Positions 1 to 8,278 of a stretch of 64,000 nt of DNA are shown here, piece after piece. Under the pieces are notes generated by a model, which was given only the letters and a program-made list of their open reading frames with translations, was not told the origin of the DNA and made no database searches. Where the stretch lies: assembly GCA_963707075.1 (NCBI GenBank), contig CAVPOX010000002.1, positions 744,001 to 808,000 on the forward strand, in the 5' to 3' direction. How positions within the stretch are numbered: position 1 is the stretch's first letter; each line of letters opens with the position of its first letter. Source of the DNA: CAXMQZ01 sp963707075. GTDB taxonomy: Bacteria; Acidobacteriota; Thermoanaerobaculia; Multivoradales; JAHEKO01. The position numbers and the translations under genes were made by a program.

Positions 1-275
1 TCACGGCAAGGAACCGCTACCGATTCCTGTCAGTCCTGCTCTACCTCGCCATGGGGTGGCTGGTGCTCATCGCCATCAAGCCGATGATCTCCTCGGTCCC
101 CCCGGTCGGGCTCTGGCTGCTGCTGGCTGGGGGCCTTTGCTACACCCTCGGCATCATCTTCTATGCCTGGAAGAAGCTGCCATACGCGCACGCGGTTTGG
201 CATCTGTTCGTCATGGCGGGCAGCGTCTGCCATTTCTTCGCCGTGCTGCTCGCGGTGATTCCCGGGGCAAACTGA
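1..275 (+). CDS. Hemolysin III family membrane protein, C-terminal part
   Basis: This is the 3' end of a gene that enters from the left edge; the frame is open from base 3 to the TGA at 273-275. The visible ~90 residues form two to three hydrophobic segments with the pattern of the HlyIII/YqfA (PAQR-related) family, including a LYLAMGW stretch, an II-FYAWKKLPYAH turn and a WHLFVMAGSVCHFF segment whose histidines match the conserved C-terminal histidines of the family. The function of bacterial members is poorly defined (membrane proteins, some linked to haemolysis). A Met codon at 51 is internal to the family alignment, so I treat the gene as truncated by the window rather than starting there. 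Confidence 0.8.
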   Translation, partial: TARNRYRFLSVLLYLAMGWLVLIAIKPMISSVPPVGLWLLLAGGLCYTLGIIFYAWKKLPYAHAVWHLFVMAGSVCHFFAVLLAVIPGAN

Positions 276-302
276 CAGCAACGGCCACAGAGGCCCGATC
301 TG

Positions 303-2324
303 CTACAGCGAGTCGGCGACGAGCTCGGCAACGTCTTTGACCTTGAGCGACTCTTCCTTGCCTTCGACCTTGACGCCGTCATCCATCATGATCATGCAGA
401 ACGAGCAGGCCGTCGCCACGGTGTCAGCGCCGGTCGCAGCGGCTTGCCGCACCCGGTTGAGGTTCATCCGGTCCGTTTCGTCAGCCATCTCGTACCACAT
501 GTTGCCGCCCCCGGCACCGCAGCAGAAGCTGTTCTCGCGGGCCTGCTCCATCTCCACGAACCCGCCTTTTGCGGCCACGGCCTGGCGAATCAGCTCGCGG
601 GGAGACTCGTACTGGTCGTGGTACCGACCGAGGTAGCAGGGGTCGTGGAAGGTGACCTTGCCCGCGCCGTTGCCGCCCCCCTTCAGCTTCAGCTTGCCGC
701 TGGCGATCAGCTCACCGATGAACTGCGAATGGTGAACGACCTCGTAGTTTCCGGCGAAGTCCCTGTACTCCGTCCCGATGGTGTGCATACAGTGCGGACA
801 GGGCGTGACGATGCGGTCGAATTCATACTGGTCGAGCGTCTCGATGTTCTGCATGGCGAGGGTCTCGAAGAGATATTCCTCACCCAGGCGGCGCGCCGAA
901 TCTCCGTTGCAGGTCTCTTCATCGCCGAGCACTGCGAAGTCGACACCTGCGGCCTGCAGGATCTTGACGAACGCGCGGGCGATCTCCTGGTTCCGGGGAT
1001 CGTAGGAGCCAGCACAGCCGACCCAGTAGAGGACGTCGGCCTTCTTCTTCTCCGACATGATCGGTAGATCGAGGCCAGCCTCGCTCGCCCATTTCATGCG
1101 GTCACCTTGTGCGAGTGCCCAGGGATTGCCCCGATTCGTCATGCCCTCGAGCGCTTCGGCGGCTTTGTCCGGCGGCTGCCCTTCGGAGAGCACCAGATAA
1201 CGCCGCATGTCCGTGAAGGTCGGCACGTGGTCGATCAGCACCGGGCAAGCGTTGATACAGGCTCCACAGGTGGTGCACGACCAGAGCTCGTCGAGCTGGA
1301 TTCGCCCCCCGACAAGATCCTCCGTCGCTTCTTTCTGCCGAATCGTACGGTCGTAGAGATCCTGACGGATATCGGTGATCAGCTTCATCGGCGACAGCGG
1401 TCGGCCAGTCGCATAGGCGGGGCAGACCGTCGTGCAGCGGGCGCATTCGGTACACGAGACCGAATCGAGCAGCTGCTTCCAGGTGAACTCATCGGCCTGA
1501 TGGGCTCCGAGCGTGATGGCATCGAAGTCGGCCTCCGGGTCGTCCATCAACTGACTCACATGCATCGGCCGCACGAGGCCCCGTTTTGGGCGATCGGTCA
1601 GGGCCACGTTCACGATCACCGCGATGACATGGAACATCTTGGTCAGTGGAATCAGGGCGATAAAGGCGAGCGACGTGATGGCGTGCCCCCACCAGACGCT
1701 GCGCTCTACCGCCGCCCAGGTTTCGATCGAGGCCATGCGGGACAGGGGATAACCGACAAACGAAAAGGCGGCGGTGGGTGGCTTTTGAATTCCCAGGCGC
1801 GCAGCCTCGGCCAGGAATCCGCCAATCACCAGGATCAGGAGGAACAGCAGGATTCCGGTGTCGGCGAAGAGATTCCCCCGACCCGAGAACCCGCTCTGGG
1901 GCAACGCCTCTGGCTTGGTGAGGTGCCGCCGCCATAGCGCCAGGACAAGGCCAACAAATAGCAGGACACCCCCCAGATCGTTGAGCGCTGCGAACCAGGG
2001 CGTGTCCTTTGCCGGCAGGAAGGCGACAAACCACCCGCGAACCACGAAGAAATCGACCGTCGTGGCAAAGAAAAGCTCGATAAAGCCCCACCCGAGACAG
2101 AAGTGCATTATCGAGGCATAGGCAAAGCGCCGATTCGTCACCCGGCGCTGCCCCACACCGAAGGTCAGTGCGTTGAGGATGCGACCGAGCCAATCGGTCG
2201 AGCGATCCTTCTCCTCCTTGCCGACTCGAACGGTCCACAGGATCCGCAGGTTGTAGAAGAAGAACGCTATCGCAACGACGGCGAAGACATAGAACAGAAG
2301 CGGAATGTGATGGGAATCGTCCAT
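303..2324 (-). CDS. Membrane Fe-S oxidoreductase, EtfD/FadF-like (heterodisulfide reductase-related)
   Basis: A 673-residue protein. The N-terminal ~250 residues hold five or so hydrophobic segments resembling a nitrate-reductase-gamma-type membrane domain. At roughly 295-375 follow two ferredoxin-type cysteine clusters (CTECARCTTVCP and CTTCGACINACP), for two [4Fe-4S] centres. The C-terminal part has two CCG-type domains, seen as CPHCMHT, HDPCYLGR and FCCGAGGG. This architecture matches membrane oxidoreductases that pass electrons from electron-transfer flavoprotein (acyl-CoA dehydrogenation) to quinone, such as mycobacterial EtfD. I chose the ATG at 2324 because a GGGAGG ribosome site precedes it; an upstream in-frame Met adds only low-complexity sequence. 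No etfAB is seen in the window, so the partner is inferred. Confidence 0.85.
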   Translation of the reverse strand: MDDSHHIPLLFYVFAVVAIAFFFYNLRILWTVRVGKEEKDRSTDWLGRILNALTFGVGQRRVTNRRFAYASIMHFCLGWGFIELFFATTVDFFVVRGWFVAFLPAKDTPWFAALNDLGGVLLFVGLVLALWRRHLTKPEALPQSGFSGRGNLFADTGILLFLLILVIGGFLAEAARLGIQKPPTAAFSFVGYPLSRMASIETWAAVERSVWWGHAITSLAFIALIPLTKMFHVIAVIVNVALTDRPKRGLVRPMHVSQLMDDPEADFDAITLGAHQADEFTWKQLLDSVSCTECARCTTVCPAYATGRPLSPMKLITDIRQDLYDRTIRQKEATEDLVGGRIQLDELWSCTTCGACINACPVLIDHVPTFTDMRRYLVLSEGQPPDKAAEALEGMTNRGNPWALAQGDRMKWASEAGLDLPIMSEKKKADVLYWVGCAGSYDPRNQEIARAFVKILQAAGVDFAVLGDEETCNGDSARRLGEEYLFETLAMQNIETLDQYEFDRIVTPCPHCMHTIGTEYRDFAGNYEVVHHSQFIGELIASGKLKLKGGGNGAGKVTFHDPCYLGRYHDQYESPRELIRQAVAAKGGFVEMEQARENSFCCGAGGGNMWYEMADETDRMNLNRVRQAAATGADTVATACSFCMIMMDDGVKVEGKEESLKVKDVAELVADSL

Positions 2325-2363
2325 GACGGCCCTCCCTCTCGCCGCCAAGATTAGCACGCCGCT

Positions 2364-3752
2364 ATGCGGCAATTGACCAGACTGGCACAGAAAAGCAGCT
2401 CGAACAATTCACCCGCAACAGCGCTCCGCAAGACGCCGATCGATCCCTTGGTAAACGACCCAAATCGCAATAAGCTCGGTGAGGTGTCCGAGAAGGCCTC
2501 AAATCCTGAACTTCGTGTGCTTATCGTAGGCGCTGGTCTCGCCGGCCTGGCCTGCGCCCGTCGTCTGCAGGCTGCGGGTATCTCCTGCCGGGTCCTCGAG
2601 GCCGGCGAAGCGGTCGGCGGCAGGGTGCGCACCGATCGCGTCGATGGATTCCTCCTCGATCGCGGATTTCAGGTCTTGCTCGAGGCCTATCCGGAAGCCC
2701 GCGAGGTACTCGACTACTCCGACCTGGATCTCAGACCGTTCGCGCCAGGCAGTCTTATTCGATCCGCTGGGCGCTTCCACCGGCTTGCCGATCCGTGGCG
2801 TCTCCCCTTGAGCGCCATCCCCGGGATCTTCTCGCCGATCGGCACCCTGCCCGACAAGCTCAGGGTCGCACGCCTCCGCCAGCGTCTACGGGGCAGCTCC
2901 CTGTCGACGATATTCTCGCGTCGCGAGACCACGACGCAGGAGGCTCTGGTCAAGCAGGGCTTCTCTTCCCGGATGATCGAGCAGTTCTTCCGCCCCTTCC
3001 TGGGGGGAGTGTTTCTCGAACGTCAACTCGACACCTCCAGCCGCATGTTCGAGTTCGTTTTCAAGATGTTTTCCGAAGGCCAGGCCTGCCTGCCCGCGGC
3101 CGGAATGCAGTCGATTCCGGAACAGATCGCCAGGGGGTTGGAACCCGGGACCGTGAGGCTCGACTGCCGAGTCGAACGCCTGATCGAATCCGGCGTCCGC
3201 CTGCAGACGGGTGAATCGATCTCGGCAGATGTTCTGGTCGTGGCAGTCGATGGACAGGAGGCAGCACGATGGCTGCCAAACCTGGAACCCGTGGAGTTTC
3301 GCCAGACCAGATGCTTCTACTTCAACGCGCCCAGCCCTCCCCTGCGGGGTCCCTGGCTGGTGCTCAACGGCGATGAAGAGGGACCGATCAACAACCTCTG
3401 TGTCGTCAGTGAGGTGTCACCGACTTATGCCCCTGCCGGTCGGTCCCTGATCTCGGTCACCGTGGTGGGGCATCGACCCGAGAGTAGCCGCGATTTGGAG
3501 GGTGCCGTCGGTGAACAACTGCTCGACTGGTTCGGTGACGCGGCTCGGCAGTGGAAACTGCTCCGGATGGATTCAATCCGGCGCGCTCTGCCAGCACAGC
3601 CCCCAGGCTACCTCGAACCCGCTGAAAGGGCGGTGGAGATCACACCCGCAGTCTATGTCTGCGGCGATCACCGCGATCAGAGCTCCATCCAGGGCGCTCT
3701 GGTTTCGGGCAGGCGTACCGCCGAAGCGATCCTGTCGCGCCGCAGCGCTTGA
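2364..3752 (+). CDS. FAD-dependent amine oxidase/phytoene desaturase-like oxidoreductase
   Basis: Flavoprotein of up to 462 residues. A Rossmann dinucleotide motif GAGLAGLACARRL lies near residue 56, followed by an acidic residue pair and GGRVRTD, the usual second FAD contact. The C-terminus has VYVCGDH and GALVSGRRTAEAI, the flavin-closing motif of this superfamily. The precise substrate cannot be told; relatives oxidise amines, protoporphyrinogen or carotenoid precursors. The first ~40 residues before the Rossmann fold look non-conserved, so the true start may be the GTG at 2484. It converges on the SDR/DUF2256 operon and stands 40 bases from the divergent Fe-S gene. Its position beside a photolyase island suggests a redox role in the same stress response, which is inference. 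Confidence 0.8.
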   Translation: MRQLTRLAQKSSSNNSPATALRKTPIDPLVNDPNRNKLGEVSEKASNPELRVLIVGAGLAGLACARRLQAAGISCRVLEAGEAVGGRVRTDRVDGFLLDRGFQVLLEAYPEAREVLDYSDLDLRPFAPGSLIRSAGRFHRLADPWRLPLSAIPGIFSPIGTLPDKLRVARLRQRLRGSSLSTIFSRRETTTQEALVKQGFSSRMIEQFFRPFLGGVFLERQLDTSSRMFEFVFKMFSEGQACLPAAGMQSIPEQIARGLEPGTVRLDCRVERLIESGVRLQTGESISADVLVVAVDGQEAARWLPNLEPVEFRQTRCFYFNAPSPPLRGPWLVLNGDEEGPINNLCVVSEVSPTYAPAGRSLISVTVVGHRPESSRDLEGAVGEQLLDWFGDAARQWKLLRMDSIRRALPAQPPGYLEPAERAVEITPAVYVCGDHRDQSSIQGALVSGRRTAEAILSRRSA

Positions 3753-3759
3753 GCCAATC

Positions 3760-4134
3760 TCAAATGGGCGCTTTGCGCCGCAGCAGAATCGGCCCCTCAG
3801 CGAATGAGGAGTCGACCACCGTGCCGCCCTGCAACAACTCGAAACGGCCGGTAGCCGCCAAGCGACGCGCTGCCATTTCGGCCGCCTCCGTCAACAGCTG
3901 CCAGCCATGGCGGTCTACGAAACGCGCCGCCTCTTCGGGGTCAAGCGTTGCACCCCTGTCGTGGGTCTCGCGCGTGGTCAGCAGATGTTCGAGGGCTGCT
4001 TCGAGCCGGTGATCGCTGGCCCTCAATCGACGTTCATGGCAGCGCTGGCTGCAATAGCGAGCCTCACCGTACCCCCCCTCCCCGTTCTTCCCCAGTGAGA
4101 ACATCCGCCCACAGACCATACAGCTCTTCTCCAT
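3760..4134 (-). CDS. DUF2256-DUF3253 fusion, small zinc-finger-like protein
   Basis: A 124-residue protein. The first ~40 residues carry a CMVCGRMF pair and a YCSQRC pair, the four-cysteine pattern of DUF2256; the rest, with LEAALEHLL, PEEAARFVD, WQLLTEAAEMAARRLAATGR and a GPILLRR end, matches DUF3253. Both families lack an assigned biochemical function but DUF2256 genes are frequent neighbours of photolyase/cryptochrome genes, as here. The start ATG at 4134 overlaps the stop of the upstream SDR gene (TGATG), so translation is probably coupled. An in-frame upstream extension of 19 residues reads through the SDR gene and looks spurious. Last gene of a three-gene minus-strand operon. Confidence 0.85.
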   Translation of the reverse strand: MEKSCMVCGRMFSLGKNGEGGYGEARYCSQRCHERRLRASDHRLEAALEHLLTTRETHDRGATLDPEEAARFVDRHGWQLLTEAAEMAARRLAATGRFELLQGGTVVDSSFAEGPILLRRKAPI

Positions 4135-5120
4135 CACGATACCTTTCTGCGGGGCTCTGCGACATCGAAACCACCTCGGCAGAGGTGCCACAGCTGGCGA
4201 CGCTCGCGCGTTGACTCCCGCGTCCAGGGAAGCGGATGTGTCGAAGCTTCACGTCGATCAAACCAGAAGCCGCCGGTGCCCAGCTTGTCGGCCGCCGCCA
4301 TGGCCAGCCAGAGAATGGTGTCCGCCCCCTGCCGAGCTGTTCGCAGATGATTCTGCATGCGGTTCCAGAATCGGGGCAGCGAACTCCGCACCCCGGGTGT
4401 GTCAGCCCAGCCCGGATGCATGCTATGAAAACGAATCCCGCTGTCGGCATAGTGCATTGCCCAGAGCTCGGAAAGAACGACCAGCGCCCGTTTGGTCTCG
4501 GCATAGGCCCGAATGCCGTCGAATGGTCGACGAATCCAATTGGGATCCGCCACCTCCAGGCGCACGGGTAGCATGCCTCCCGAAGAGACGTTGATGACCC
4601 GGGGGTCGGCAGATCGCTGCAGCCTCTGGATCACGCGCTCGGTCAAGTGGACTGGACCCAGAAGGTTGGTCGCCAACGTGACTTCCCACCCATCTTTGGT
4701 TTCCAGTCGCTCAGACTGCAACACCCCGGCGTTGTTGACCAACACGTCCACCTTGTTCTGCGCCTCGTGCGCCAGAAAACGCTCGATCGAATCGCGGTCG
4801 GTCAGGTCTACGACAGCCACGCTCACCTCGCTGTCTGGGGTGGCAGCCCGGATCCTGGAGCGCGCAGCCTCGCCTCGCTCGCGATTGCGGCAAAGCAGCT
4901 GAACCTGAGCGCCGCGCGCGGCCAGGCCTGCGGCGGTGGCCTCACCCAAACCCGAGCTGGCACCAGTCACCAGGCAGTTCTTGCCGGTCAGATCGACCTC
5001 CAGATCTGCAGGATCGAAACGTCTCGCGTGGCGCTCGAATCCTGTGCGATCGAACGAAAACAGGACTGAGCGATCCAGCAACGCGTCCTTCCAAGGTTGG
5101 CGGTGGTGGGTTCCGAGCAT
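4134..5120 (-). CDS. SDR family oxidoreductase, DHRS12-like
   Basis: Classical short-chain dehydrogenase of 328 residues with an N-terminal extension of ~45 residues (containing LLDRSVLFSFDRTGFERH) before the Rossmann fold. The cofactor motif TGASSGLG is at about 52-59, NNAG marks the fourth strand, INVSSGG supplies the catalytic Ser and YAETK the Tyr-Lys pair. The extension and the HPGWADTPGV segment resemble the DHRS12 subgroup; the substrate is unknown. The start at 5120 overlaps the stop of the upstream epimerase-like gene in a TGATG junction, and its own stop overlaps the DUF2256 start in the same way, so the three products are likely made in fixed proportion. Confidence 0.85.
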   Translation of the reverse strand: MLGTHHRQPWKDALLDRSVLFSFDRTGFERHARRFDPADLEVDLTGKNCLVTGASSGLGEATAAGLAARGAQVQLLCRNRERGEAARSRIRAATPDSEVSVAVVDLTDRDSIERFLAHEAQNKVDVLVNNAGVLQSERLETKDGWEVTLATNLLGPVHLTERVIQRLQRSADPRVINVSSGGMLPVRLEVADPNWIRRPFDGIRAYAETKRALVVLSELWAMHYADSGIRFHSMHPGWADTPGVRSSLPRFWNRMQNHLRTARQGADTILWLAMAAADKLGTGGFWFDRREASTHPLPWTRESTRERRQLWHLCRGGFDVAEPRRKVS

Positions 5121-6148
5121 CAGTAGGGACTCCGATCGGAAAGAGGATGCTGCCAGCGAAACGCCAGGCAATCGTCCAGAGCCGCTGGAATGCCCTCGTG
5201 GATTGTCGCGTATAGAGGCTGCAGGCCCAGTTGATCCCAAAGTAGATTCCTCGCTACCGGCAGGCGGAGATTCCATCCGATGACCGTATCCGGAGTCATC
5301 AGGGACGGCCGTCGACGAAACGACAGCAGCGGACGTATCAACTCGGTTCCCAACCTGGCGATCCACTGAGGAACCCGAAACTGGCGGAATCGGGGGTAGT
5401 GCTCCCGCAGCGTGGCGAAGAATTCGGTCCAGGTTGTCGGTCGCTCGTCGCCAACGGCGGAAATGCCGCTCCAGCCGCGCTCAGCGACGGCAATCAGCAG
5501 TCTCGCAGCGTCTCGCACATGCAGGTGAGAGTAGAGATTCTCACCTGAGCCAATACTCAGCAGCAGACCCCGCCGAATCCGTTCGAAAAGTAGATCAGTG
5601 GCCCCATAAACATGCGGCAGCCGAATAGCCGCGAAATTGATCCCGGCGCCTTCGGCCAGGCGCTGCAGCCTGGCCTCGGCATCCAGCTTCGCCTGACCGT
5701 AGTCCACCCGCGGTGCCGCCGGTGTCTGAGCAACAATCGCCTCTTGCTGACTGTTGTAAACGAGCAGGCTGCTGGCGTAGACGAAGGTTCGTGAATTCGC
5801 CTCGATCGCCGCCTGCATGAGGGAGACGGAGCCGTCCACGATGGTCGGCCGCAATCGGGCGTAAGATTCGAAGACTGCTCGTGCCCCTAAATGGAAGACC
5901 GTATCGACGCCCTCCACAGCGCGACGCAAGCTAGTCGGACTTGTCAGATCAGCGCTGATAAGCTGGGCACCGAAAGGACGCAAGAGGGCTGCCCGGTCGG
6001 GCCTTCGCACCATCAAGCGCACGTCATGGCCCATACTGGTCAACTGTTTGGCCATCTCGAATCCGATGAAACCGGTGGCGCCGGTTACCAGGATACGGCC
6101 GAGTGAACCTGACTGCCGGTCCGCCGGCGCTGCTTTCTGCTGGTCCAT
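5120..6148 (-). CDS. NAD-dependent epimerase/dehydratase (extended SDR)
   Basis: Extended-type SDR of 342 residues. The nucleotide motif TGATGFIG lies at ~22-29, the VYASS serine and the YGQAK Tyr-Lys catalytic pair follow, and the C-terminal half has substrate-lobe features of sterol/hexose epimerase-like proteins. I chose the ATG at 6148 because GAGGGG sits four bases upstream; another ATG at 6160 and one at 6265 are possible, but 6265 would overlap the promoter of the divergent gene. It heads the minus-strand operon with the DHRS12-like SDR and the DUF2256 protein. Its substrate is not predictable from sequence alone. Confidence 0.82.
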   Translation of the reverse strand: MDQQKAAPADRQSGSLGRILVTGATGFIGFEMAKQLTSMGHDVRLMVRRPDRAALLRPFGAQLISADLTSPTSLRRAVEGVDTVFHLGARAVFESYARLRPTIVDGSVSLMQAAIEANSRTFVYASSLLVYNSQQEAIVAQTPAAPRVDYGQAKLDAEARLQRLAEGAGINFAAIRLPHVYGATDLLFERIRRGLLLSIGSGENLYSHLHVRDAARLLIAVAERGWSGISAVGDERPTTWTEFFATLREHYPRFRQFRVPQWIARLGTELIRPLLSFRRRPSLMTPDTVIGWNLRLPVARNLLWDQLGLQPLYATIHEGIPAALDDCLAFRWQHPLSDRSPY

Positions 6149-6252
6149 AGAACCCCTCATGCGAATGTTATGAATGTTTTTCAACTGCGAATTTACTCGA
6201 GTACTCAAGCGAAAGATTTTGATTTCTTCGTTGTGAATCTCTTCTAGTCTAA

Positions 6253-6281
6253 TTGAATGCCTCACAGGCGACTATTATAAT
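6253..6281 (+). promoter_or_regulatory. Sigma-70-like promoter of the photolyase operon
   Basis: TTGAAT at 6253-6258, a spacer of exactly 17 bases, and a perfect TATAAT at 6276-6281. The predicted transcription start falls at about 6288, next to the ATG at 6289, so the mRNA would be leaderless. The surrounding 120 bases are clearly AT-richer than the rest of the window and include a TACTCGAGTA palindrome near 6194-6203 that could be an operator. Confidence 0.7.
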
Positions 6282-6288
6282 GAACGTT

Positions 6289-7821
6289 ATGCACGATTTC
6301 AAGCGACCCGACCCACTACCGGTGACCGACCTGCCGGTCTTCGTGTCCGGAGCCTCCGGCTACATCGGGGGGCGACTCGTTCCGCGCCTCCTCGAAGCCG
6401 GGTACCGGGTCCGTTGTCTCGCACGCAATCCGCAAAAGCTCTTGTACAGGGTCTGGGCGGCCCACCCCAATGTCGAGATCGTTGCGGGAGACGTGGAGGA
6501 CACGGAGGGATTGACCGAGCTATTGAGAGGATGCGGTGCCACCTACTATCTGGTGCACTCGATGATTGCTGCAGGAGCCGACTACGCCGACCAGGATCGT
6601 CGGCTGGCAGTCGGCTTCGCCGAAGCGGCGGCGGCAGCGGGGGTCCAGCGCATCATCTATCTTGGGGGCCTGGGAGAGACCGGTGAGGATCTGAGTGAGC
6701 ACCTGAGCTCGCGGCGCGAGGTCGAATCGGCTCTGGCAGCAACCGGCGTGCCGGTGACGGTTTTCCGAGCCGCCATGATCATTGGCTCGGGCTCGGCCTC
6801 GTTCGAGATTCTCAGGTACCTGGTGGAACGTTTGCCGGTAATGATCACACCGCGATGGGTCCACACCGAGAATCAGCCGATCGCGGTGCGCAATGTCCTG
6901 CACTATCTGATTACCTGCCTGAAAGTCCCCCAGAGCACCGGTCGCACTCTCGACATCGGCGGCACGGAGGTGCTCACCTACCACGACATCACGCAGATCA
7001 TGGCGGAAGAGCTCGGCCTGCCCAGACGCTGGGTGATTCCGGTCCCGGTTCTCACGCCTCGGCTCAGCTCCCTATGGATTCACCTGGTAACCCCCTTGAG
7101 CTCGAAGATCGCCCGACCGCTTGCCGAAGGCCTGCGCAACCGCGTCGTCTGCCGCGACGACGAAGCCCATCGCATGATGCCGCAGCGCCTGCTGACAGTG
7201 CGTGAGGCCATTCACGCGGCACTCGGCCGGATCGCTGACGGGCAGATCGAGACCTCGTGGTCCGACTCGGGAGTGATTCCCGGAGACCCCGAATGGGCTG
7301 GTGGCACCACCTACGTGCACCGCGAGGAAACAGCGGTCGAGACCAGCCCCGCCAAGGTCTTTCGGACGCTGTGCCGGATCGGCGGCGAGAACGGATGGTA
7401 CGCAGCAGATACACTCTGGCAAATTCGGGGCCTTCTGGATCGGATGGTCGGAGGGCCAGGCCTGCTCCGAGGTCGCCGCAGCGCGGATGACATCAAATTC
7501 GGGGACGCCCTGGACTTCTGGCGGGTGACGGGAATCGAGCCGGACAGATCGCTGAGCCTGAGAGCCGAGATGAAGGTGCCGGGTGTCGCCATGCTCCAGT
7601 TCGAGCTGGAGCCTCGCAATGGCTCGACCCAGCTGGCCCAGATCGCCCGGTTCCAGCCCAGGGGACTTCTCGGCATTCTCTATTGGTATGCGGTCATGCC
7701 CCTTCACGGATACGTCTTTCGAAGGATGCTGAACGGCATCAAGGAGGCTGCCGAGGCCGGCCTCGACGAGACTCGCAACGGAGAGGTCGAAGAGGTGGAG
7801 ACACCGAAGATCCGGACTTAG
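6289..7821 (+). CDS. SDR family oxidoreductase with C-terminal DUF2867
   Basis: A 510-residue protein. Residues ~16-300 are an atypical SDR/NmrA-like NAD(P)-binding domain (GASGYIGG at 21-28, then YYLVHSM and an IYLGGLG segment). Residues ~350-500 match DUF2867, a SRPBCC-like region with a WRVTG and a PRGLLGILYWYAVMPLH membrane-contacting end. Such fusions often sit in photolyase/stress operons; the reaction is unknown. Longer starts at 6253 and 6280 would lie inside the promoter, so I chose the ATG at 6289, which has no Shine-Dalgarno sequence and fits leaderless translation. First gene of a three-gene operon ending in the photolyase. Confidence 0.85.
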   Translation: MHDFKRPDPLPVTDLPVFVSGASGYIGGRLVPRLLEAGYRVRCLARNPQKLLYRVWAAHPNVEIVAGDVEDTEGLTELLRGCGATYYLVHSMIAAGADYADQDRRLAVGFAEAAAAAGVQRIIYLGGLGETGEDLSEHLSSRREVESALAATGVPVTVFRAAMIIGSGSASFEILRYLVERLPVMITPRWVHTENQPIAVRNVLHYLITCLKVPQSTGRTLDIGGTEVLTYHDITQIMAEELGLPRRWVIPVPVLTPRLSSLWIHLVTPLSSKIARPLAEGLRNRVVCRDDEAHRMMPQRLLTVREAIHAALGRIADGQIETSWSDSGVIPGDPEWAGGTTYVHREETAVETSPAKVFRTLCRIGGENGWYAADTLWQIRGLLDRMVGGPGLLRGRRSADDIKFGDALDFWRVTGIEPDRSLSLRAEMKVPGVAMLQFELEPRNGSTQLAQIARFQPRGLLGILYWYAVMPLHGYVFRRMLNGIKEAAEAGLDETRNGEVEEVETPKIRT

Positions 7822-7834
7822 GACCAGGCGCAAG

Positions 7835-8278
7835 ATGCTCGTCGAGCCGCTCCTCCTGCTGCACGCTGCTGCCACGTTCTACATGACAGGTCTGATCTGG
7901 TTCGTCCAGGTGGTGCATTACCCCCTGTTCAAACAGGTGAGCCCCGATCGCTTCGCTATCTATTCCGAGATGAACCAACGCCGGACCACCCTGGTCGTGG
8001 TACCGGCAATGCTGCTCGAGCTTGGCACGGCTATCGCTCTGGTGACGCAGCTCGATGCGCTCACCTCCCGCTCGGCTGCCTGGGCTGGACTCGCGCTTCT
8101 CGGCCTGATCTGGCTCTCCACGGCCCTGCTGCAGGTCCCGGCCCACCGCCGGCTTCTATCAGGCTACGACCTGGCAACCATCGATCGACTCGTCCGCAGC
8201 AACTGGCTGCGCACCATCACCTGGACCCTGCGTGCAGGGATCGCGCTCTGGCTCTTGCGCTGGGGATCTACAGCATGA
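7835..8278 (+). CDS. Small integral membrane protein of photolyase clusters
   Basis: A 147-residue protein with four predicted membrane segments: residues ~5-25, ~50-72, ~80-100 and ~125-143. The first helix contains ATFYMTGLIWFVQVVHYPLF and is followed by a conserved-looking RRTTLVVVPAMLLELG stretch. It resembles uncharacterised membrane proteins (DUF1772-like topology) that accompany cryptochrome/photolyase genes; I cannot assign a function. It starts 13 bases after the SDR-DUF2867 gene and its stop overlaps the photolyase start (ATGA), so the three genes are one transcript and the last two are probably translationally coupled. Confidence 0.75.
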   Translation: MLVEPLLLLHAAATFYMTGLIWFVQVVHYPLFKQVSPDRFAIYSEMNQRRTTLVVVPAMLLELGTAIALVTQLDALTSRSAAWAGLALLGLIWLSTALLQVPAHRRLLSGYDLATIDRLVRSNWLRTITWTLRAGIALWLLRWGSTA

